From assembly GCF_009389715.1 (NCBI RefSeq), contig NW_024067677.1, positions 1,612,001 to 1,676,000 of the forward strand: DNA of 64,000 nucleotides. The letters are read 5' to 3'. The notes beneath the pieces were generated by a model that saw only the letters and a list, made by a program, of their open reading frames with translations, was not told the DNA's origin and did not search any database. The stretch comes from Phoenix dactylifera. Taxonomy: Eukaryota > Streptophyta > Magnoliopsida > Arecales > Arecaceae. Below are positions 49,271 to 59,446 of this stretch, one piece after another. Both the position numbers and the translations under genes were made by a program. How positions within the stretch are numbered: position 1 is the stretch's first letter; the number at the start of each line of letters is the position of its first letter.

Positions 49271-50760
49271 TCTTCGTTTTTTTTTTTCCTCCCCACTAAG
49301 TGCCTGGAAACTCTTGATGGGACCTTGAATCCTTTAAGTAGGCGAACCATTTAGGTTGCGGATTAAAAAAATAAATTGTATGCATAGGTGGTCAGATCAG
49401 TCTGCACTAGATTTTGACATAATTTATTACGAAAATATGGCCGATGCATGTATTATCTTATTTTTAATAATTTTTATATAAATAAAAAATAAATGAATGT
49501 CAAAATTAAGTGCTTTATTTTTATTTAATCTTAATAAAATGTTAAAGTAAATCAATAATAAAAGGATGGGAAGATTGGCTAACTTTTAATTATTGTCAAG
49601 TGGCAACTTGATGTCAATCCCGTTATTGTACGAACAGTTGCAGTAGAAATATTAAAAATAATTTTTATTAAAAAATTATGAAAATGACAATTTGCACATA
49701 GGGGTGTAGATAGTCTACACTAGGCTTGGAATATTTTATCACTGGATGGTGAACTATGCATACGTTATTATATTTTTAATTAAAAATATATTTTATGTAA
49801 ATAAATAATCCTTTAACATCCTTTAAAAATAAAAATATATATTAAAAGCAATTGGCACTGGGTGGCTGAGAGATCCTTTAAGTTGGCGTTCCATAAAGTT
49901 GCAACAATTTGTACATACATGTGAAGCTATCCTTTTACATTTTGAAAATCATTTGATTATGCATTGATCTTGCAACTCATAATTTCTCTTGGTTAAATTT
50001 TGGCATAAATTGTGAGTTGAAATGGAACTGTGAAAACTTATTTGTGTTTTTGTTTATTCTTTAGTTCCATAAGGGTGCATATAATGCTTATGGGGACACC
50101 GTAACAATGTCCTACCATATTTCTGAACAAGCATTTTACTGCTGCTGCTTGTATGCGACAGTCACCAAACGAAACATGCATTTGGAAGGAAATGAGTTAG
50201 ATAGGTAGCAACATCATATTATTATACTTAGATTGAAATTATTGAACATATATTGGCCAGACATGGTATCACTTAGCTTTGGGCTGCTAAGTTGTATTGC
50301 AATATGTCAATGTGCCATAGTTGTTAATCAACTCTTCTTGTCCTCCCTCTTCCATCCATTTATTTTTTTTCTCTCTCCTCTCGCCACTCAAGTGCCCAAC
50401 TCTTGAGGGGGCGCGAGGAGGGCAACCCTAGAATCCTTCAAGTAGGCAAATCCTTTAGGTTACGAATCCCAATTAGTCAACAAGATTATAGTCAATGAGT
50501 GACAACTAGAAAATATTAAAAAAAAACTTGTATGCATAAGTGGTTAGACCACTCTACACTAGATTCTAACATAATTTATTACTAAAATGTGGCCGATGCA
50601 TGTATTATCTTATTTTTAATTAAAAATAATTTTTATATAAATAAAAAATGAATGAATATATAAAATTAAGTGCTTTATTTTTTATTTAAGTTTAATAAAA
50701 TGTTAAAATGAATCAATAATAAAAGGATGGGAAGATCGGTTAAGTATTAATCATGAAGGA
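49271..50760. repeat. Duplicated 5'-flank fragments of the DUF247 gene with AT-rich repeat
   Basis: 49259-49600 and 50345-50750 align in the same order: the start-codon region (tcttccattcatt versus tcttccatccatt), ctc-rich leader, gaatcctttaagtaggcgaa, then tgcataggtggtcaga and a long AT-rich tail ending aataataaaaggatgggaaga. A shorter third match lies at about 49690-49910. These look like relics of a tandem array. The - strand copy near 50350 has only about ten codons before a stop. Confidence 0.65.
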
Positions 50761-52070
50761 GTCAGAATATCCTGATGCAATACACCAGTAATGCCTTTGA
50801 TGTATCATATGATTATGGCATTACTTGTTTTGCCACATTGCTCTTTCTTCACTTTGATTGGCTGCACCTGAAGTATCGGAGCATCTCTAATGTTTTCTAT
50901 ATTACACTATATTACCAAAGAAAAAAAAAAAAAAAAAAAAAGGAGATTAGAGTTCTTGGAAGAAGCCATGGACTACTGGAATAGATTAGAGTTCTTGGAA
51001 GTGCGCAAACTTAAGATGCCAATTTTAAGTTCTGATAGTAGAAATGGATGCTGAAGTTTTTGCTCTTCCACAGTATTATGTAACAAACAAAATTATGCAT
51101 AACCATAACCTTATTTGGTTTTGGAGTAACAAAGTACATATTTGTCCAAGATCCCAACATCTCTAGTTTTCATTAAACATGACCAAGCCGTCTGAAATCG
51201 CACCGATATTTCAGGCAACCAGAATTCCATCTGATGTTGCCTTCAAAAGTCCCCCACCCCCATTGTATTTTTTGGTTTCCTCTCATCCTACTTAAAACCT
51301 GCACATGAAAACCATTTTCTAGCAGGATCATCACCTACCAGTGACAAACATAACCCAACAATCTGAGTCTATAGTGTGTCTAAAGACTGCTACACCCAAC
51401 CTCATCATGTACACCATTGACGAATTTCCACTATGACCGAGGTCAATGTTTAACAATACATTCTATGCTGATAAAACGGTTCTTACATTTGTTTGTGGGA
51501 GTAGTTTCTATAGTTTTAAATGGCACTATTGTCTGTTTCTGATGACCGAGGTGCAGTACTCTTTGACTACCTCCGCAACCTTTGCCTCGGCGCGGATGGC
51601 CTCCTCCTTAATCGAGCAGCCAAAGAACGGGTACCCATCGAAAATAGAGGAGCACAGAGGATGCCGGAGCTAGAGACGGACTTTACTAGAGCACCACCCA
51701 GAAGTCTAAACACCCTAGTACCTAGGCCAAGGAGCACTAGAAGTAAGAAGTAGAGCCTGAATGTTGGGGCGCCCTTATATAGGGGTGCATACAGCCCCAA
51801 TTGAAGCGCCAGTCCGGCTACCCGAGCAGATCGAGCCATGTGTTAGCCCGGGTTATGGCATGGGCGATCTGTCGGATCGCTGCATTAATAGCATCTCGGA
51901 GTCGCCTCATAATGATGACAACTTGGATTGGTCCGGATCCGGTGACGCTTCGAAAAGACCGATTGATGCCCTTAATGCCCCTAACAAAGGTCTAGCCCTC
52001 GATTGAGGTAACGACTCAAGTTCCATTGCTTGAACCGGTATGTAGTTTAGCCTCAAAAATAGAGGGCAAG
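50761..52070. other. Intergenic DNA and left flank of an LTR
   Basis: It includes an A-run at 50919-50940. From 51540 to 52060 the DNA is GC-richer, with frames of 75-90 codons on both strands that I do not recognise. By position before the LTR at 52071 this may be the internal end of that element. Confidence 0.35.
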
Positions 52071-52699
52071 TGATGAAAAAAATATTGGATACCTCAATAT
52101 TGGGCCAGACTTACCACCTTGACCTCGGAATTAGCCGACCTTAGAGGACTTCAGTTCTGTCTGAGCGGCAGATCAGCCAAGGAGAATAATCAACAAATGG
52201 TGATAAGGACTGACAGTCCCAACGACTAACAACTCTGGCAATCCGTAGTCATGGCAGTACCATGACCTGCGCCCCACCAGTGTCGTGCATGTCCCACATT
52301 AAATGGCTCACACATTGTGGCTGTACTACCGACCATTATCTAACTATCATTGTACGCCACGTCATGTCAGATAACGACAAAATAGGCTCCTCTATATAAG
52401 GAGGCAGCCTGGAGAACCTCAGGTACGCAATTACAAGTGATATACGCATAGTATGCATGAAATATTACTCATAGAGTCACCCTCTACTAAAATCCTTTCT
52501 CCTCCATACTATTATCCCGTTATTCTGACTTAGGCATTGGAGAGTCTCCAACCGGAAACTCTTCGGTAAGCAAATTTTTTGCAGACCGCTAGCAAAGGAG
52601 ACCAGCACCTGGTGTGTCAACCAGCCTACTCAGCTCGTTTGTAGCCGAGCTCAGGAAGTCCGAGCTATGCTCCCACCTCGGTTAGATTCGACGACAACA
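52071..52699 (+). repeat. LTR remnant of a Tat-like element
   Basis: It starts tgatgaaaaa after a purine-rich word (aaaaatagagggcaag), has a TATA box in ctctatataagg near 52391, the landmark tctgacttaggcattggagag near 52528, and ends gacgacaaca. Only this LTR is present and no clear target duplication is seen. Confidence 0.5.
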
Positions 52700-52903
52700 C
52701 ATCTCATCCTTTTATTATTTTTTAATATTTTATTAAAATTAAATAAAAATAAATAACTTAATTTTTAATATTTCTCCTTTTATTTTTATTTATATAAAAA
52801 TTATTTTTCATTAAAAATAACATAATGCATGCATCAATCACATTCACGTTCTAGTAATAAATTATGTCAGAGCCTAGTATAGACTAATCTGACCACCAAT
52901 GCT
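52700..52903 (-). repeat. Inverted copy of the AT-rich repeat found upstream of DUF247
   Basis: The reverse complement carries gcattggtggtcagattagtct, gacataatttattac and a long AT-rich tail in the order seen at 49385-49590 and 50525-50740. Confidence 0.65.
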
Positions 52904-54902
52904 AAGGTTGCAAATGGGTTGAGTTGACCCGTGATTCGACCCGACCCGTTTACACCCTATCTGACTTATTTTTAAGAATCTGTGGGATCGGATCGGGCCC
53001 TCAAATTAGACCCATCTTTTTTTCGGGTTTGGGTCTGAGTTTACTAAATCTCGACTCGACCCGACCCGACCCGACTCATTGTTTTTTTGAATCAATTTCG
53101 TATCATTTATCCGATGATCCAATCTAATCTGATCCAAACTCCGATTATTCATTTGGGACCTGCAAGCCATAAGAAATTATGTACTTTGAACAGCAACTGC
53201 AACACGTATAATCACTGATACATAAATATATCTATTTGCAAATAATTTATATTATTTAAAATAATGGAAAGGCCAAAGAAGATTCCTTCCAAAACGGTAT
53301 GATTAAACAGCCCGCAAACATCACGAGATGCTTGTAACGGGACGGCAGCCAACGACTGCATTTGGGCTGCATAATAGAAAAAAAGCAGACTGTCGTTACT
53401 CTACTGGAGGCTATATTTGCAAACAATGCAGCAGTTGACCTTCTCTAACTTCACCCCACGGAATGCACATGGCACTGCAACAACCATTCAGGAAGAGATG
53501 CATGGATATCCGTGGGGGCTGACACCACCAACGTGCCGCACGTTTCGCGATGTCATCGTAGGAAACACGGTCTCTTTTTTTTTTTTTGGTAGAGCTCAGT
53601 CTCTTTGTGGGATGGGTTATTTTAGGGAGACCTTGACCCTCTCGAGAACCGAGGCCAGCTGTCGAGTGATGTCACTTATCAGCGTCACTATGACACCGTC
53701 GGGCACATGGGTAGCAACTAGCTTACCTTGCTGAGTTGCTGTTCATCTGTTTAGGATGGAAAATGGGGCATCACCCAACACAGGCCGACTAGAATACGGA
53801 CTAGACCCAAAACCCAAATTTTTTAAATTGGATCTTGATAATGCTGTTGGGGGAAAACTCAAGTCGTGCCAGCCCAAAGGCGCTCGATCAGGGAGCGCCA
53901 ACCAGAAAGGCGCTCGACCAGAAAGGCGCCCGACCTCACAACGCTCAAACTGGAGGCATCCCGCTGAGCAACTGGCTCGGCTCGGCACCCGTGCCGAGCC
54001 CATGCCTTAACCAAATATTCGACCCCAGCCTAATCCTTTAGAGAATCTGACAACTAGATACCCGACTCCACCGTACTCTGTTACCGTCATCAAGCCATTA
54101 AGGCACGTGACCACCGCAGGCCTTCGGCACGCCCTATCATTAATGCGTGTGACCCCTGCGGGCCTCCAATGCACTCAACCATTAAATGAACACGGCTCAA
54201 GATGATCTCCGGATCACCGGACCATCAAAGCGTATGGCTCTCCCTGATCACCGGTTCACTCAGCAATTAATGCACTTGCTATCTACGAACCCCAGGCCCA
54301 CCACGACCGGCGGTTCAACCACTCTAACAGGTCTGATCAACCATGATAGTTCACTGACTCCGGTCTGATCCGGTCTTATTCTCCACAACGCCATTAATGA
54401 GCATGATCGTGCCCAATTATAACGAAAAAGACAATTTATCCTGTCACCTCTCAAGCAACAATATCCTTCTATAAAAGGAAACCTGGGGGGAAGGAAAGGG
54501 GACGGAGACACACAGGAACAAACATTCTCCTCTTTTACTCCACTCATATACTAGCCCCCCCTCTGACTTAAGCATCGGAGGGCCGGCGCCGGAGATTCCG
54601 GCCACCGGCTTTCTTGCAGGATTCTCCAGGAGGACGCCACCAGCTGACGCGCCGCCACCTACTGTTCCAGCAGCGGAGCTTCTCCCCTCTCGGCTCACGG
54701 TCGCCCCCGGGTCCAATTTCCAGCAACAAATACATAAACCTAATTTGATCTGAATGATTTATTGGATCAAAAATTATAGCCATGGACCATATCCGATCTT
54801 CTATTAAGTTAGATTTGGGTCTAAAATTAGAATTCGAATAAGAAAACGGGTTGGATCAGGATCAAGCATAATCCGATCCAATTCAATCCATTTGCACCTC
54901 TA
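52904..54902. mobile_element. GCAAATGG-ended non-autonomous element split by a solo LTR
   Basis: The left end ggttgcaaatgggttgagttga and the reverse complement of the right end (gaggtgcaaatggattgaatt) form an inverted repeat. Direct gacccgacccg motifs lie near the left end and gatccgat-like words near the right. Part of the interior (53160-53740) does not resemble the ends and may be a further insertion. Confidence 0.5.
53845..54728 (+). mobile_element. Solo LTR of a Tat-lineage retrotransposon
   Basis: 884 bases from tgttgggggaaaac to ccaatttccagcaaca, with aatgc before and aatac after (one mismatch), the signature of a solo LTR. It has a TATA box in ttctataaaagg near 54470 and the ctgacttaagcatcggagggcc landmark near 54563. 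It is homologous over its length to the inverted LTR at 58009-58943. Confidence 0.8.
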
Positions 54903-54952
54903 ATCTATACATACAAATTATTTTATTATTATTTTTTAGTTGTGCCTCATTG

Positions 54953-54953
<1 letters not shown>

Positions 54954-54988
<35 letters not shown>
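54954..54988. repeat. AT microsatellite
   Basis: A long uninterrupted TA run, 400 bases before the stitched block. Confidence 0.9.
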
Positions 54989-54991
<3 letters not shown>

Positions 54992-56770
54992 CCAAAATAA
55001 TAGTAGTGATCACTAGGCAGATCCCCACTCAGTTTATCGAGCTGACATGGTAGACTGAAATTAGTAAAGTACATGGCAGATTGGTGTCAATTGAACCCCT
55101 CTACTACTTCATCACCAAGATTTATATTGAATGGTAAATTAAATGTTGTGATGGAACAATTTATTGAACAGGTTTTCACTCGATATTCAATTATTTTTCT
55201 CCTTTAATTTATGGATTAGTAGTATTTGGTCTTCTACCCGCACGATCACCATTCATGCTTCGAGATATATGATCCTATGTGATCGCATGTTGATTACATA
55301 TGATCATCCTGATTAGGCAGTCGCATTTCAAAGACCAAACCCGATCCCTGATTACCCTGGTCCCTCTGAAACCACCAATGCAATCACCTTACACCTCAAA
55401 CAAGACTGGTACATAAAGCATGATTTTAATTGCCAATAGAATATTTGCATATCTGGTGAGAGGTGTTCATGTGTATTATTTGGCTGGGTTTGAGGATGCA
55501 CAAGCCTCTACATGCCACCAATACCAGCAAGATCAACAAAACTTGTTATAGAATTTTGCAAATACTTCGGGCAATTCTACTAGATAGATATAGACAACTA
55601 TTTTACCCTCTCAATTATCCGTTCAAATTGACAAGAGGAGATGGTGCCGCTCCAGCGCCGGACCATATATGTGGGTAAAGGAGTGTGATAACCTTTTTCA
55701 AATTAAAGTATTTATTAAATGCCTCTTCTCATCAATGTAAATTTCGTCCATAATTGGCAATGCCCAGCCCAGTTTTAGCTCAAGATGATTTTGTTTCTGG
55801 CTTGGGAAATTAATGTCATTATATACTATTGCTCTAAAAAAGAAGTTTGGAATGTTAGATACCTCAAATGAAGTTAAACAAGATGTTGATGCTCATCGTT
55901 GACATGATATCTAAAAGTTTTTTTGGCTAGATATAAAAAACTAATACTGGCCTTAAATTTTCTCCAACGACACACAATGCACACCTTTTCCTCCCCAAGA
56001 ACCAGAGAGCACAAGAACAGAATATATGGAACGTCTTTATCATATATTTATCATATATTGGGTTTACCATATTCTGCATGGGTAGTTAAATTTCGTTCTT
56101 ATTGGTGGCTAGATTTGTTCCTTCCGGATCGGATGCCTCAAACGAGTGGATTATTGTTGCTGGACCCAATAATTCTACCTAATTCATATAGGTGGTCCTT
56201 AAATCAATTTGATTTGTTGGTTTCTAATGCTCGAGCCGTGCTGGAGCCGCAAGTGAAATTTATCCTCCAGGGATTTGGCTTTAGAAGATTGGGTTGCCTC
56301 AGAACTTGCTCTCTACCTCGCGGATCCTATCAACAATGGCTGTTTAAAGTACCGTACATTCGATCTCATTGACAGGTGACCCCAAATTTGTATGGACATA
56401 TCACAAGTTGAAGGACAGCTGAATCTGATAGCCTAATGTTTTGTACCAGGAGAGTCAACTTCAATCAAGTATAAAGAGCTCTTCCCTTCAATTGTTGCTT
56501 CATTTAGTAAGGCACCGGAGTGACTTTTCTTGATTGATTTGTGTTACCGAGGATTTGCACTACATAGCAACATGATTCAACACATAAATCATACGAGAGA
56601 CTTAACCAGACACGCAACAACAATAACTATAATCAGACTCGAACAATATGACAAAGCACACTATCCTGAAGAGCAGGATTGACTTCTGCTCGTTTGCAAA
56701 CAGAACAGGATTCAAATTTCTTTTCAGCACTTAGCTATGCTATGTAGAGGATGACAGCCACCGCGGCTGA

Positions 56771-56956
56771 TCACCTTTTGTAGTAATCTAAATTAGCGTA
56801 GACAGATTGGAGAATAGTGAGTCCAAGGAGTACAACAGCTGCTCCTAATGAAATGATCGTCCATGGATTGCTGAAATAGTCGTGCACAGCTTTGGCGCAC
56901 CACATGGGCCATCTCGACTGGCAGTCGGCGTTCAAGTCCTCGCACACAGCCGTAAG
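56771..56956 (-). pseudogene. DUF247 C-terminal fragment
   Basis: A copy of the last 62 codons and stop of the DUF247 gene, including YFSNPWTIISL and the membrane segment. It is cut at 56956. No start, and about ten amino-acid changes from the source. Confidence 0.9.
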
Positions 56957-57849
56957 GGGGGGAACATGGGAGAGTTACATTTCTAGAGAATGTGGCCTCG
57001 CACTAATATTTTAAATTTTTAATACATGGAGTAGGGGGGGGAACATGAAATTAATACATGAATTTCTAGAGAATATGTGGAATAAAAGCCGTGCAGCTAT
57101 AACATGGGAGAGTTACATTCTTAATTGGAATTAACAAACAAAACTTATTAAAAATAAATGGGTATTTCTATCTAGACTTGTTCTGTAAAATGGAGGTACA
57201 CAAATATGGATCTAATAAGATTAAACCACTGTCAGGGAAATAGAGCTGTGGCTATATCTTGTTATGCAGTCGTTGAATGTGTAGATTAGTAAACAAACTT
57301 TAAATTACAATGATATGATCCCCTTATGTAAAGAAGAATATTGGGTAGCGAGGAGGGTGAAAAATTTCCCCATCATGATGAGATTTTCTAAGTTGATTAG
57401 CCATAAAATTAGGAGCATAGATTAAGAAACTAATAAGGTATAGGAATGCTGGGGGATGAAAGTGTAGATGATATACACTCTGAAAAGCCCCATGAAGATG
57501 AGATTAGCATAGGTTGAAGGGTTTGGAAAGAGTCACAGAGACCAAAAATGACCTGGATTCAACTAGCTTTTGACACATACCAATGACAGCATGAGGCTTA
57601 CATTTCTGAATTCATTTTGATTTGATAATGTTTTTTTTTGTTTGCTGTCTTTTCTATATCCTTTGCACCTGTTTTCCTTCCACTGTACAGGTATCGTACA
57701 ACTGTTCTTTCCTTTGTTTCTTTCTTAGTACTCTATACTTGTTATATATCAACGACAATTTACAATTAGATGTGTGGGTGTGCGCATGTGTGTTTGCATG
57801 CATGTGTGTCTATGTATTCATATCATTGATTGGCTTCTACATCATATAG

Positions 57850-57927
57850 GCGTATGTTCAGCGGCCTGAGACTAGCCGTTTGAAGTTGATACAACTTGAG
57901 CAGGAGCTTCAACGAGCACGACAGCAG
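57850..57927 (+). pseudogene. Copy of the TGA leucine-zipper exon
   Basis: 78 bases matching exon 28759-28836, with the flanking acceptor and the GC donor retained. A Leu of the zipper has become Pro, and QLEN reads RPET. Isolated from the other exons, so non-functional. Confidence 0.9.
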
Positions 57928-58008
57928 GCATGATGAGTGTTATTTCTTTTTCTTTGTTGATTAGCACCAACTGGTCGAATTGCTTTTCTAAGAAACAAAG
58001 ATGAAATC

Positions 58009-58943
58009 TGTTGCTGGAAATTGGACTCGGGGGCGACCGTGGGCTGAGAAGGGAGGAGCTCCGCTGCTGGAACTATAGTTGGCGGCGCGTCAGCTAGTGG
58101 CGTCCCCCTCGGAGAGTCCTGCAAAAAAGCCGGTGGCCGGGATCTCCGGCGCCGGCCCTCCGATGCTTAAGTCAGAGGAGAGCTGGTGTATGAGTGGAAT
58201 AAAAGAGGAGAATGTTTGTTTTTGTTTTTTTTTGTGTCCCCCCTTTCCTTTCCCCCTCAGGTTTTCTTTTATAGAAGGATATCCTGTTACCTGGGAGGTG
58301 ACAGGGTAGATTGTCTTTTTTATGATAATTGGGCATGATCGCGCTCATTAATGGCGTTGTGGAGAATAAGACCGGATCAGACCGGAGTCAGCGAACTGTC
58401 ATGGTTGATCGGACCTGTTGGAGTTGTTGAACCGCCGGCCGTGGTGGGCCTGGGGTTCGTAGATAACAAGCGCATTGATTGCCGAGTGGACCAGTGATCA
58501 GGGAGAGCCATACGCTTTGATGGTCCAGTGATCCGGAGATCATCTTGAGCCGTGTTCATTTAATGGTTGAGTGCATCGGAGGCCCGCAGGGGTCACACGC
58601 ATTAATGATAGGGCGTGCCGAAGGCCTGCGGAGGTCACGTGTCTTAACGGCTTGAGGACAGTAACAGGGTACAGTGGAGTTGGGTATCTGGTTGTCAGAT
58701 CCTCTAGAGGATTAGGCGAAAGTTGGATATTTGGTTAAGGCATGGGCTCGGTACGGGTGCCAAGCCGAGCCAGTTGCTCAGCGGGGTGCCTCCAGCTTGA
58801 GCGTTGTGAGGTCGGGCGTCTTTGGTTGGTGCTCCCTGGTCGAGCGCCTTTCTGGTCGGCGCTCCCTGGTCGAGCGCCTTTCTGGTCGGCGCTCCCTGGT
58901 CGAGCGCCTTCGAACTGGCGTGACTTGGGTTTTCCCCCCAACA
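58009..58943 (-). repeat. 3' LTR of a Tat-lineage element on the minus strand
   Basis: Its reverse complement runs from tgttggggggaaaac to cagcaaca and matches the solo LTR at 53845. The + strand ctaccccccgacttccg at 58944-58960 is the purine tract on the - strand, placing the element body at higher coordinates. A 30-base unit (gctccctggtcgagcgcctt plus ten bases) is repeated at 58831, 58861 and partly 58891. No matching target duplication at the left, where the LTR abuts the stitched block. Confidence 0.8.
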
Positions 58944-59290
58944 CTACCCCCCGACTTCCGAGTTCCAGCTGGCCACCAGCTTGAGCGCGGGAAGTAGTTT
59001 TAATCGGGCTATTATGAGTTAAGAAAATTTCGAATTATCGCGCGTTTCGAGGTGCTTTTAATAGGCGGCGTCTCTTCTTTCCCGAAACGTCTTATTATTA
59101 GGGTGCCTTCTCCAAAGTGTCCTTGCGTCGTGGGCTCATGATAGGGCCGCACGATCCGATGAGGCGCTTCTGTGTTCGAAGCGTCAGTCCGAATTAAATG
59201 TGGCGCTCCGTCTTTCGGGCCAATACGCATCGTGATCTGAACGGGGAGCAGCGTTTTTTCTTGCTGATCTGGGCCGTTGGGGGGGGGGGG

Positions 59291-59300
59291 TTTATATAAA
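59291..59300 (+). promoter_or_regulatory. TATA box for the gene antisense to the Tat LTR
   Basis: tttatataaa directly follows a run of at least ten G and lies about 155 bases before the ATG at 59447, on the strand opposite to the Tat element. Confidence 0.55.
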
Positions 59301-59446
59301 TCCTCACCTGGCCGCCTCCTACTTTCTTATTGTCTCCTTCCTCCAGCTTCTCAGTCCGAAGCTTCCGTTCCGCCATTACCTCCGGCGAACTCCCGAAGGT
59401 GTTTTCTCTTTTATTTGTTCGGAACTTTCCCTTTTTTCTGTTCCCA

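Larger units (their letters stand above)
55394..58008 (+). repeat. Composite duplication stitched from two loci in this window
   Basis: 55394-56359 matches 42650-43652. 56360-56956 continues with 47423-48022, skipping the CACTA insertion. After about 45 bases of filler, 57002-58008 matches 27152-28918, skipping the intron insert. Both pieces keep the source strand, but their order is reversed relative to the source. Introns and intergenic DNA are included, so this is DNA-level copying and not retroposition. Confidence 0.9.

Noticed and set aside
51446..52006. Several 75-90-codon frames on both strands
   Set aside because: They overlap each other, have no recognisable domain, and lie directly before a Tat-type LTR.
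53743..54716. ORFs of 70-95 codons in the solo LTR
   Set aside because: Their counterparts recur in the inverted LTR at 58009-58943; they are LTR sequence, not genes.
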